From positions 62,001 to 126,000 of the forward strand of contig CAVOKN010000011.1 of NCBI GenBank assembly GCA_963696505.1: DNA of 64,000 nt, in the 5' to 3' direction. Made by a program: the position numbers and the translations under genes. The notes under the pieces were generated by a model, which made no database searches, was not told the origin of the DNA, and worked only from the letters and a program-made list of their open reading frames with translations. This DNA is from CAVOKN01 sp963696505. GTDB lineage: Bacteria; Pseudomonadota; Gammaproteobacteria; Burkholderiales; Rhodocyclaceae. This document shows positions 32,952 to 40,922 of this stretch, piece after piece (position 1 is the first letter of the stretch; every line of letters begins with the position of its first letter).

Positions 32952-34325
32952 TCAAGAAAGTGCGCAAATATGCGCACGGTTCTTTTCCTGCCCCGACGTG
33001 TCTTGCTGACCACATTCGTATTTGACAGGCGTGACTTTCCCGGCTGTCTCTGGAACCATTCCAGAGGCAGCGCCGCCGTTGCCGGACGGACTCGCCACGG
33101 GTAGGGCAGTTGCGGTTGCCAGCCGTTCGAGGTTGCGTGCCGCGTTGAGATCGCGGTCATGGTGTGTGCCGCACTGCGCACACGTCCATTCCCGGTCGCG
33201 CAAGGCCAACGCCTCGTTTTTCCAGCCACAGACCGAACACAAGCGGCTGCTCGGATACCAGCGATCAGCAATGACCAGCCGGGTGCCGTAACGTTCAGCC
33301 TTGTATTCGAGCTTCAAGCGAAACATCCCAAAGCCCACGTCGCTGATGGCGCGGGCGAGTTTATCGTTCGCCAGCATGCCCTTGACGTTCAAATCCTCGA
33401 TCACCACCGCTTGGTTTTTGCGGCAGAGCCGGATCGTGAGCTTGTGGGTGAAATCCGCTCGGACATTGGCAACGCGGGCGTGCAGCCTTGCCAATGTCGC
33501 AGCAGACTTCTTGCGATTGTTCGAAGCAGGAAGTTTCGTGCCTTTGGGCAGATTGGCCTTGGGTACAAACCCGGCCTTGACCTTCGCCGCTTCCACTTTG
33601 CGGCTCAGACGCCGTCCACGAATCTTCAGCCGGCGCAACGCCGCCTTGAGCGGTTTGGGTGCCTCAATGGCCTCGCCGCTGGACAGCGTGGCTGCGGCCT
33701 TGATGCCCAGATCGACGCCTTCAATCGCATTGCCATTGCGTTGTCGGTAAAACACGGCATCGGGCACCTCGACCTGGATGGCAACGAACCCGCGCTCGGC
33801 AGTGCGCGATACCGTTGCCCCGAGAATCTTTCCCTTGAAACGCAGCGCCTCACGCATCGACACATCGCCAATCTTGGGCAAGCGGATGGTTTTCCCATCT
33901 ACTTTGAACTTGTCGTTGGCGACGTAAAAGCTGTCCAGACACCGCCCCTTCTTCTTGAAGGTCGGCGGATACGCCAACTTCACGCCCTGCTGGCGCAGAC
34001 TGCGGCGCAGGTGTTTGCAATCAGGGGCGATACGCGCTCCTGCCTCGATGTCGGCAAAGAACCGTTTCCATGCACGAGCCAGATGCTCGAATGGTTGGGC
34101 GTGGCTGTCGCGGTGCATATCCTTGAGCCAAGGGAACAATTGGTATTTGACCGCGTTGAATTGTTTTTTGAGCGCCATCGCGTTGGGCTTTTGGCCCGCC
34201 GCGTATTGCTTGTTCCACTCATCCAGCGCCCAGTTCCACACCTTGCGCGCCGTGCCGCAGGCGCGGGCGAAGTAGTTCCCCTGTTCTTGCGTTGGACAAA
34301 GTGCGATCTTGTGGGTCAGTTGCAT
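32952..34325 (-). CDS. tnpB: TnpB, RNA-guided nuclease of IS607 element
   Basis: A 457-residue TnpB. The RuvC-like catalytic residues appear intact: Asp205 in EGVDLGIKAA, Glu310 in VVIEDLNVKG and Asp392 in HDRDLNAARN. The zinc finger has Cys363/366 (CSVCG) and Cys382/385 (CAQCG). The N-terminus MQLTHKIALCPTQEQ is typical. TnpB proteins use an RNA from the element's right end to cut DNA and help the element persist. The last codons form a palindrome (32960-32977), as expected if the guide-RNA region overlaps the gene end. Nothing indicates inactivation. Confidence 0.93.
   Translation of the reverse strand: MQLTHKIALCPTQEQGNYFARACGTARKVWNWALDEWNKQYAAGQKPNAMALKKQFNAVKYQLFPWLKDMHRDSHAQPFEHLARAWKRFFADIEAGARIAPDCKHLRRSLRQQGVKLAYPPTFKKKGRCLDSFYVANDKFKVDGKTIRLPKIGDVSMREALRFKGKILGATVSRTAERGFVAIQVEVPDAVFYRQRNGNAIEGVDLGIKAAATLSSGEAIEAPKPLKAALRRLKIRGRRLSRKVEAAKVKAGFVPKANLPKGTKLPASNNRKKSAATLARLHARVANVRADFTHKLTIRLCRKNQAVVIEDLNVKGMLANDKLARAISDVGFGMFRLKLEYKAERYGTRLVIADRWYPSSRLCSVCGWKNEALALRDREWTCAQCGTHHDRDLNAARNLERLATATALPVASPSGNGGAASGMVPETAGKVTPVKYECGQQDTSGQEKNRAHICALS
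32960..32977. repeat. Perfect inverted repeat at the tnpB 3' end
   Basis: GTGCGCA, AATA, TGCGCAC: a 7-bp stem with a 4-nt loop spanning the last codons of tnpB. It lies where the right end and the 3' part of a guide (omega/re) RNA are expected, with AAGAAAG to its left. Confidence 0.7.
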
Positions 34326-34642
34326 CGCCGGGCCTGTTCGATGGCCATTTGCGCCACACCCGCCGCAAGAATCTCGCGGGCACGCATGACCGATGCTGCC
34401 TGCGGTGCGTCAGGCCATACATCGCGATACCCCCAGAACGATGCGGCGGCGTACATATCCTCCACGCGAACCTTGCCGGGTTGCAGTGGCGCAAGCTTTG
34501 CTTCGCACTCAATCCCGTCCAGCCGGGAATGACATAAGTAATAATCGGCCTGATGAACCTTGCTCTTACGTAACGTCACAAAGCGCCCGCATCCACCGTG
34601 GCAATAGATAGTCACTTTCTCAGCTTGGCTCATTGTTCGCAT
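34316..34642 (-). CDS. Small putative zinc-binding ORF between tnpA and tnpB
   Basis: A 108-residue ORF overlapping tnpA by 23 bp and tnpB by 10 bp, so it is likely translated with them. It contains YCHGGCGRF and YYLCHSRLDGIECE, a possible four-Cys zinc site, then a helical C-terminus (AREILAAGVAQMAIEQARRC). IS607 elements normally encode only TnpA and TnpB. I do not recognise the family. It may be a regulator or accessory protein, or an overlapping ORF kept by chance; the compact overlap argues for a real gene. Confidence 0.55.
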   Translation of the reverse strand: MRTMSQAEKVTIYCHGGCGRFVTLRKSKVHQADYYLCHSRLDGIECEAKLAPLQPGKVRVEDMYAAASFWGYRDVWPDAPQAASVMRAREILAAGVAQMAIEQARRCN

Positions 34643-35249
34643 CCTTCTTCAATGCCTCGTCCAGCTTTTTTCGGTAGTTCCTCAGACCGTATAACCGGGA
34701 CGAAAAGCAATGCACGATGGTCATCAAGTCCTGCACCATTTCCTGCTCGGGAGAAAGACGTTCTTGATTGAGCACTAGCAGTTCGCAGCCATTGATTTTG
34801 GCAAAGTGCTCGAACCACTCGAAGCCGAACCGGGTCAGCCGATCCCTGTGCGCCAGAATCAGTGTCTTGACTTCGCGTCGGCCAATATCTTCCATCAGCG
34901 CCAGAAACCGCTTGCGCTTGAAGTTCAGCCCGCCGCCCACTTCCTCGACAAACTCGACGTTGGCAAGACCTTTGGCCACCACGAATTCCTCCAGCACTTT
35001 GCGCTGATTCGCCAAATCCGGTTTTTGCGCGGCACTGGAGACGCGGCAGTACGCCACCAGCCGGATCGGCGTATTCACCGACTGGCGCAGGCCGATGAAT
35101 TCGCGAATCTGCGCTTCGGTATACAGGCGCCGATTGCTGTCGGTGCGCGCCACAGCAGTGAGCCGCCCCTCGCGCTCCCAGCGCTGCAAGGTCTTGACCG
35201 AGACGCCCAGCAGCTTCGCCGCCTTGCCTGTGCTCATGGTGTTTTCCAT
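34620..35249 (-). CDS. tnpA: IS607-type serine recombinase TnpA
   Basis: A 209-residue transposase from ATG 35249 (ATG 35237 is an alternative). The N-terminal MerR-like helix-turn-helix is STGKAAKLLGVSVKTLQRWE; the serine recombinase domain follows with AYCRVSSAAQKPDL, where one Ser of the RVSS motif is the nucleophile (Ser71 or 72), then HRDRLTRFGFEW with the conserved Arg residues. It excises and inserts the element as a synaptic tetramer without strict target preference. Confidence 0.9.
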   Translation of the reverse strand: MENTMSTGKAAKLLGVSVKTLQRWEREGRLTAVARTDSNRRLYTEAQIREFIGLRQSVNTPIRLVAYCRVSSAAQKPDLANQRKVLEEFVVAKGLANVEFVEEVGGGLNFKRKRFLALMEDIGRREVKTLILAHRDRLTRFGFEWFEHFAKINGCELLVLNQERLSPEQEMVQDLMTIVHCFSSRLYGLRNYRKKLDEALKKDANNEPS

Positions 35250-35318
35250 GAGCCAATAGTACATTATTGCGCATTATTTGTAATGGTAGAGTCAGCCTCC
35301 CGCGAGTGCCGCCGGTGC

Positions 35319-36848
35319 CTACTTGCCGACTCCGGCGTCCTTCATTCCTTCCAGCTTGCGAAGATCGACCGACGTCACGGCACGCTTGAGCGTGTCGAGT
35401 TCGACGGCGTCACCCCGCGCTTCCACCAGGAAGCGCTGCGCCACCACCAGGGCGAATTCGCCCGAGCGGTCGCGGCTGTTGTACTCCTCGTGGAAGGGAC
35501 GGCCGTCCAGCTTGCCGGTGCGTTCGCGGCCGGACTCGGTTTCCTTGTCCACTTCCACCATCGACCAGGCGGCCAGCCCGGCCGCCGCGAGTCCGGCGCC
35601 GCCCATGTCGGTGATCTTCAGTTCCAGGCTGCCCTCGGGATCGCCCTGGTAGCGCGCCTCGGCAGTGGACACGTTGAGGTCGCCCATGCCGCCCTTCTCT
35701 CCGCCGGCCTCGGTGCGCTTCATGCCGACCACCTTGTCGGGCAGCAGTGCCTTGAGTTCGCGGAAATCCACTGCCTCGACCTTGCGGCCGCCCGACAGGG
35801 CCGCCCCCAGGGCCTCGCTGGCGGCGGCGGCCACCGCCGCCTGGTCGCCCGATTTCTCCGCGGCCTCCATCTTCTTGCCCGCCGCCTCCATCTGCTTGGC
35901 CATCTGTTCGAGCCGCTCAGTCGTCTCCTTGCCGAGGGGTGACTTGGATTCGTCCATCGAAACCGCTGCCATGCCGCCCAGCCCGGCGATTCCCGCCACC
36001 CCCGCGCCGACCATGCCGATCACCAGCGACAGCACCAGGCTGACGACCACCACCACGACCGTATAGACCGGCGCCTTTTCCTTCGGGCACTTCATCAGCG
36101 GCGGCAGACCCAGATAAAGCAGGTAGATGCCATAGAACGCGAACAGGATCATCAGCGGCCCGAGGAAGGGCAGGATCATCAGCAGGCCGCCGACGTAGCT
36201 CGGGGTGTAGGCGTAGGCCATGAGCTTGAGGGCGTTCATCTGGCTCTTCTGCCCGCCGAAGCTGGGGGCCAGCGCGTCGATCAGCAAGGCCATCACGAAA
36301 ACCAGTACCAGCGAAAGGGCGAAGCTCACCGCCGCGGACACGATGCCGCCGACGATGCCCATGCCGAAACCGATATTCATCAGCAGGAACATCGACCCGA
36401 TCAGCCCGGCGACGCTGGCCGCCGCCTGGAGGGGAATGATGTACCGCTGGTAAAGGCCGGACACGGTTTCGGCTTCGGCCTCGATGGCGGGCCATTCGGT
36501 CTTGGGCGAGAACAGGATGTTCTTGACGCGGGCGAGCAGCCAGCCAAACCACTGCTGGCGCGCGGCGCTGGCGACGAAGGGATTGCCTGCCGCCGATCCA
36601 CCGCCGGAAGCGGGGGGCGGGGTGGCGGGCCGTGAGGACTGACTTTCGTTGTCGCGCGGCCGGGCGCCGGCGGTGGCGGCGCGCGCCGCCTGCGTCGGTG
36701 TGCGCGGCGGCATGATCACCGTCTTGTCGGCGTCATCTTCGGCGGGCGCGCCCGCGGGCGGGGTGGGACGGGCGAGGTTGTAGCCGCAGTTTTCGCAGAA
36801 TTGGTCGCCGGATTCGAATTTCGTGCCGCATTGCGGACAAAAGCCCAT
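35319..36848 (-). CDS. Zinc-ribbon Yip1-domain membrane protein
   Basis: A 509-residue protein starting MGFCPQCGTKFESGDQFCEN, i.e. an N-terminal zinc ribbon with two CxxC pairs. An acidic linker carries DDADKTVIMPP. A Yip1-like domain of about five helices follows (LYQRYIIPLQAAASVAGLIG, MFLLMNIGFGMGIVGGIVSA, FALSLVLVFVMALLIDALAP, LMILPFLGPLMILFAFYGIY, VVVVVVSLVLSLVIGMVGAG), then a coiled-coil region (ERLEQMAKQMEAAGKKMEAAE) and a beta-rich C-terminal domain (VDFRELKALLPDKVVGMKRT). The start at 36848 is chosen because it begins with the zinc ribbon; upstream residues run into the promoter. Function unknown. Confidence 0.75.
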   Translation of the reverse strand: MGFCPQCGTKFESGDQFCENCGYNLARPTPPAGAPAEDDADKTVIMPPRTPTQAARAATAGARPRDNESQSSRPATPPPASGGGSAAGNPFVASAARQQWFGWLLARVKNILFSPKTEWPAIEAEAETVSGLYQRYIIPLQAAASVAGLIGSMFLLMNIGFGMGIVGGIVSAAVSFALSLVLVFVMALLIDALAPSFGGQKSQMNALKLMAYAYTPSYVGGLLMILPFLGPLMILFAFYGIYLLYLGLPPLMKCPKEKAPVYTVVVVVVSLVLSLVIGMVGAGVAGIAGLGGMAAVSMDESKSPLGKETTERLEQMAKQMEAAGKKMEAAEKSGDQAAVAAAASEALGAALSGGRKVEAVDFRELKALLPDKVVGMKRTEAGGEKGGMGDLNVSTAEARYQGDPEGSLELKITDMGGAGLAAAGLAAWSMVEVDKETESGRERTGKLDGRPFHEEYNSRDRSGEFALVVAQRFLVEARGDAVELDTLKRAVTSVDLRKLEGMKDAGVGK

Positions 36849-36966
36849 GATTGCCTCCGCTTGTGTTGGTTGTGAGTGCGATTTGGGAGCGCCGGCATTA
36901 TAGCTGCATACCACAGAGGGAATCGGGATCGGGCGGCGGCGCCAGCGTGATAGCATCCTGTGCGCC

Positions 36967-38901
36967 ATGCAGGATCTCGCTGCGCCCTTCGCCCCGGATG
37001 GGCCCCTTGCCCGCGCCATCCCGGGCTATCGCGTGCGCCCCCAGCAACTGGAGATGGCGCGCGAGATCGCCCGTGCGCTGGCGGACAACGCGGTGCTGGT
37101 GGCCGAGGCCGGCACCGGCACCGGCAAGACGTTCGCATACCTGGTGCCGGCCCTGCTCTGCGGCGGAAAAGTGATCGTCTCCACCGGCACCAAGACGCTG
37201 CAGGACCAGCTCTACGGCCGCGACCTGCCGACGGTTCGCGATGCGCTCAAGGTCTCCGTCTCCACCGCGCTGCTCAAGGGGCGGGCCAACTACGTCTGCC
37301 ACTACCACCTGGAACGGGCGCTGGCCGAGGGGCGCTTCGCCCAGCGCGAGGAGGTCGCCCACATCCGGCGCATCGCGCAGTTCGCCCGTCGCTCGAATAC
37401 CGGCGACCGGGGGGAACTCGCCGACGTGCCGGAAAACTCCGGCGCCTGGCAACAGGCCACCTCGACCCGCGACAACTGCCTGGGGCAGGACTGTCCCCAC
37501 CTGGACGAGTGTTTCGTCATGCGCGCGCGGCGCCAGGCGCTGGCGGCCGACGTGGTGGTGGTGAACCATCATCTCTTCTTTGCCGACGTCATGCTGCGCG
37601 ACGAGGGCCTGGGCGAGCTGCTGCCGGCGTGCAACGCGGTGATCTTCGACGAGGCGCACCAGCTGCCGGAGACCGCCAGCCTGTTCTTCGGCGAGAGCGT
37701 GTCCACCGCCCAGCTCCTCGATCTGGCGCGGGACACCCGGAGCGAGGCGCTCGCCGCCGCGAAGGACTTCGCCCCCCTCCAGCAGGCGGTGCGGGCGCTG
37801 GAGAAGGCCGCCCGCGACCTGCGGCTCGCCTTGCGCGACGAGGCGGCGCGCTATGCGCCGGCGCAACTCGATGACAACAGGGATTTCCAGGAGGCGCTGG
37901 CGGCGCTGGGCGAACAGCTCGCGGATTTCGGCAAGCTGCTGGAAACCCAGGCCGAGCGTTCCGAGGGGCTGGCCAACTGCTGGCGCCGCGCCCAGGAACT
38001 GGCGGCGCGGCTCGCACGCTGGCGCCGGCCCGACGAAGCCGATCTGGTGCGCTGGGCCGAGGTCTTCGTCCATGCGCTGTCGCTCAACCTCACGCCGCTG
38101 GCGGTGGCGGACGTCTTCCGCCGCCAGATGGACGGCCATCCGCGGGCCTGGATCTTCACCTCGGCGACGCTGGCAGTGGGGCGGGATTTCGGCCACTACT
38201 GCGGCGAACTGGGCCTCGCCGAGGCCCGTACCGGTTGCTGGGACAGCCCCTTCGACTTCGGGCGCCAGGCTATCCTGTACGTGCCCCAGGACATGCCGGA
38301 CCCGAACAGCGCCGATTACCACGCCGCGGTGGCCGGCGCGGCGCTGCCGGTGATCCGCGCCGCCGGCGGCCGCACCTTCGTGCTGTGCACCTCGCTGCGG
38401 GCGATGCGCCGCATCCACGAACTGTTCGCCGAGCGCTTCGCCGCCGAGGGATTCGACGCGCCGCTGCTGCTCCAGGGCGAAGCGGCGAAGGGCGAGTTGC
38501 TGGCGCGCTTTCGCCGCCTGGGCAACGCGGTGCTGGTGGCGAGCCAGAGCTTCTGGGAGGGCGTGGACGTGAAGGGCGAGGCGCTTTCCGTCGTCATCAT
38601 CGACAAGCTGCCGTTCGCGCCGCCCGACGATCCGGTGCTCGCGGCACGCATCCGTCATCTGCAGAACCAGGGCCGCAATGCCTTCATGGAATATCAGTTG
38701 CCGCGCTCGGTGATCAGCGTCAAGCAGGGTGCCGGGCGGCTGATCCGCGACGAGACCGACCGCGGCGTGCTGATGATCTGCGACCCGCGGCTCATCAGCA
38801 AACCCTACGGCCGCCGGGTGTGGCAAAGCCTGCCGCCGATGCGCCGCACCCGCGACCTGGCCGAGGTCCAGGCCTTCTTCGCGCCGGCGCGGCAGACGTG
38901 A
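36967..38901 (+). CDS. DinG/YoaA-family ATP-dependent DNA helicase with Fe-S cluster
   Basis: A 644-residue superfamily-2 helicase of the XPD-like group. Walker A is AEAGTGTGKTFAYL, followed by STGTKTLQDQLYG. Fe-S ligand cysteines are likely in NYVCHYH, DNCLGQDC and HLDECF. The DEAH box is IFDEAHQLPE, and motifs V-VI include SQSFWEGVDVKGEAL and GAGRLIRDETDRGVL. The length and LPFAPPDDPVLAARI match YoaA more than DinG. It unwinds 5'-3' at replication or repair intermediates. The sensor kinase gene overlaps its stop by 4 bp. Confidence 0.92.
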   Translation: MQDLAAPFAPDGPLARAIPGYRVRPQQLEMAREIARALADNAVLVAEAGTGTGKTFAYLVPALLCGGKVIVSTGTKTLQDQLYGRDLPTVRDALKVSVSTALLKGRANYVCHYHLERALAEGRFAQREEVAHIRRIAQFARRSNTGDRGELADVPENSGAWQQATSTRDNCLGQDCPHLDECFVMRARRQALAADVVVVNHHLFFADVMLRDEGLGELLPACNAVIFDEAHQLPETASLFFGESVSTAQLLDLARDTRSEALAAAKDFAPLQQAVRALEKAARDLRLALRDEAARYAPAQLDDNRDFQEALAALGEQLADFGKLLETQAERSEGLANCWRRAQELAARLARWRRPDEADLVRWAEVFVHALSLNLTPLAVADVFRRQMDGHPRAWIFTSATLAVGRDFGHYCGELGLAEARTGCWDSPFDFGRQAILYVPQDMPDPNSADYHAAVAGAALPVIRAAGGRTFVLCTSLRAMRRIHELFAERFAAEGFDAPLLLQGEAAKGELLARFRRLGNAVLVASQSFWEGVDVKGEALSVVIIDKLPFAPPDDPVLAARIRHLQNQGRNAFMEYQLPRSVISVKQGAGRLIRDETDRGVLMICDPRLISKPYGRRVWQSLPPMRRTRDLAEVQAFFAPARQT

Positions 38902-40922
38902 AGCTGCCCTCGCTCTCGGTGCGCGCCAAGCTGCTGACGGTGGTGCTGCTGCCGCTGCTCGGCGTGCTGCCGCTGCTGATCGGGCTGGTCTTCCATTCGG
39001 GCAACCAGGCCTACGACCGGCTGCTGATCTACAAGGCGCGTGCCGAGTTGGGGCTCGCCCACCAGTACCTCGAAAGGGTGCTCCAGGGGCGGCTGTTCGT
39101 GCTGGAAGGTGTGGCGGGATCCGCCGAACTCGCCGCGGGGCGGGAGCGTCCGCAGGCGCTGGCCCCGATCCTGGAGCGGCTCGCGCAGCGTCACGGCTTC
39201 GAGTTCCTGCACCTGCTCGATGCCGGCGGCACGCTGGTGGCGAGCAGCAGCGGCAAAGCCCCGGGGGACCGCCACGCCCACTGGCCGGTGGTGGGGCGCG
39301 CCGCGGCGGGCCGCGGCGACGCGGCGCTGGATGTCCTCGCCGAAAGCGAACTCGCCCAGCTCGATCCGGCGCTGGCGCGGCGCGCCCGCGTCGAGCTGGA
39401 CGTCCCGACGGACGGGCCGCCGGACAGCCGGCGGATCGAAGACCGGGGGCTGCTGATCCACGTCGCGGCGCCGGTGGTCGATGCCGGCGGCAAGATCGCG
39501 GCGGTCGTCGAGGCGGGGCTGCTGCTGAACCGCAACCTGGAATTCGTCGATGCGATCAACCGCATCGTCCATGCCGAGGAATCGTTGCCGCCGGCCAACC
39601 GCGGCACCGTGACCCTTTTTCTCGATGATGCAAGCATCGCGACCAACGTGCGTCTGTTCGCCGCCGGGGACGCGGCGCGCGAGCCGGCGCTGGGCTGGCG
39701 GGCGCCGCTGGCGGTGCGCGATCCGGTGCTTGGCCAGGGCCGGCTGTGGCTGGATCGCGCCTTCGTCGTCAACGACTGGTACGTCGCCGGCTTCGAGCCC
39801 CTGCACGACAGCTTCGGGCGGCGCATCGGCATGCTCCAGACCGGATTCCTGGAAGCACCCTTCGCCGACGTCAGGCGCGACATGCTGACCTCCATCGTCG
39901 CCCTCTTTCTGGTGATCGGCCTCGCGGCCACCGTGGCGAGCCTGGTCTTCGTGCAGCAGGTGCTGAGGCCGCTGCGGCGCATGGACGCGACCATCTCGGC
40001 CCTCGATGGCGGCGACGCCGCCGCGCGCGTCGGCCAGGTCGCGGGCCACGACGAGGTGGCGCGGCTGGCGCGGCGCTTCGACCTGCTGCTCGACTCGCTG
40101 GCCGGGCGCAGTCGCGAGCTGGAGCAGTTGAACGCCGGACTCGACGAGAAGGTGGCGCAGCGCACCGCCGCCCTGGAGCAGGCGAACCGGGAACTGCGGG
40201 CCGCCCAGCAGCAACTTGTGCGCTCGGAGAAGCTGGCGGCGGTGGGGCAGCTCACCGCCGGGGTGGCCCACGAGATCAACAATCCCATCGCCGTGATGCA
40301 GGGCAACCTGGACTTGCTTCGCGAGATCCTGGGGGAGCGCGCGGTGCCGGTGGCCACCGAGATCCGCCTGCTCGACCAGCAGATCGAGCGCATGCGCCTG
40401 ATCGTCGCCAAGCTGCTGCGCCTCGCGCGCCCCCGCGACTATGCCGGCGTGCCGGATGCGGCGCCCGCGGCGGCGGATGCCAATGCCGAGATCGAGGATT
40501 GTCTGCTGCTGTTGCGGCACGAGTTCGCAAAGACCGGCGTCGGTGTTCGCAAGTCGCTGGCCGCGACGCACCGGGTGGGCATGCCCGCCGGCGAACTGCA
40601 GCAGGTGCTGATCAATCTGATCGTCAATGCGCTGCACGCCATGCCGCAGGGCGGAACGCTCAGCCTGGAGAGTCAGGACCTGGAGAACGGCGATGTTAGA
40701 ATCGGCGTTCGCGATACGGGCCCCGGCATCGCCGCCGAGCATCTGCCCCGCGTATTCGATCCTTTCTTCAGTACCAAGACTACCCAGGGGACCGGTTTGG
40801 GCCTTTTCGTTTCGCACTCGCTGGTGGAGCACAGCGGCGGCACGCTGGGCGTTTCCAGCCTGCCGGGGCAGGGTGCCGAGTTCGTGCTGCAACTGCCCGC
40901 GCGGCGGGATGGCGATGGCTGA
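38898..40922 (+). CDS. Membrane sensor histidine kinase
   Basis: A 674-residue kinase starting at GTG 38898 (GTGA overlap with the helicase gene). The first TM segment is LLTVVLLPLLGVLPLLIGLV (about 14-34). A large periplasmic double-Cache-like sensor domain follows (about 35-330), then a second TM (IVALFLVIGLAATVASLVFV), HAMP (VLRPLRRMDATISAL), a coiled coil, a HisKA box VAHEINNPIAV (His458) and an ATPase domain with VLINLIVNALHAM, RDTGPGI, FSTKTTQGTGLGL. No response regulator is adjacent; the next gene is an ATP-grasp-like protein. Confidence 0.9.
   Translation: MKLPSLSVRAKLLTVVLLPLLGVLPLLIGLVFHSGNQAYDRLLIYKARAELGLAHQYLERVLQGRLFVLEGVAGSAELAAGRERPQALAPILERLAQRHGFEFLHLLDAGGTLVASSSGKAPGDRHAHWPVVGRAAAGRGDAALDVLAESELAQLDPALARRARVELDVPTDGPPDSRRIEDRGLLIHVAAPVVDAGGKIAAVVEAGLLLNRNLEFVDAINRIVHAEESLPPANRGTVTLFLDDASIATNVRLFAAGDAAREPALGWRAPLAVRDPVLGQGRLWLDRAFVVNDWYVAGFEPLHDSFGRRIGMLQTGFLEAPFADVRRDMLTSIVALFLVIGLAATVASLVFVQQVLRPLRRMDATISALDGGDAAARVGQVAGHDEVARLARRFDLLLDSLAGRSRELEQLNAGLDEKVAQRTAALEQANRELRAAQQQLVRSEKLAAVGQLTAGVAHEINNPIAVMQGNLDLLREILGERAVPVATEIRLLDQQIERMRLIVAKLLRLARPRDYAGVPDAAPAAADANAEIEDCLLLLRHEFAKTGVGVRKSLAATHRVGMPAGELQQVLINLIVNALHAMPQGGTLSLESQDLENGDVRIGVRDTGPGIAAEHLPRVFDPFFSTKTTQGTGLGLFVSHSLVEHSGGTLGVSSLPGQGAEFVLQLPARRDGDG

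Larger units (their letters stand above)
32945..35285 (-). mobile_element. IS607-family insertion sequence (tnpA, small ORF, tnpB)
   Basis: The element holds a MerR-HTH/serine recombinase gene (IS607-type tnpA), a small cysteine-containing ORF and a full-length tnpB, all on the minus strand and overlapping. Ends are estimated: subterminal TGCGCA-containing sequences occur at both sides (32960-32977 and around 35270, ATTGCGCATTATTTG). IS607 elements make no target duplication, so the borders cannot be fixed by direct repeats. Codon use is less GC-rich than the flanks. It separates two related zinc-ribbon genes. Confidence 0.85.
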
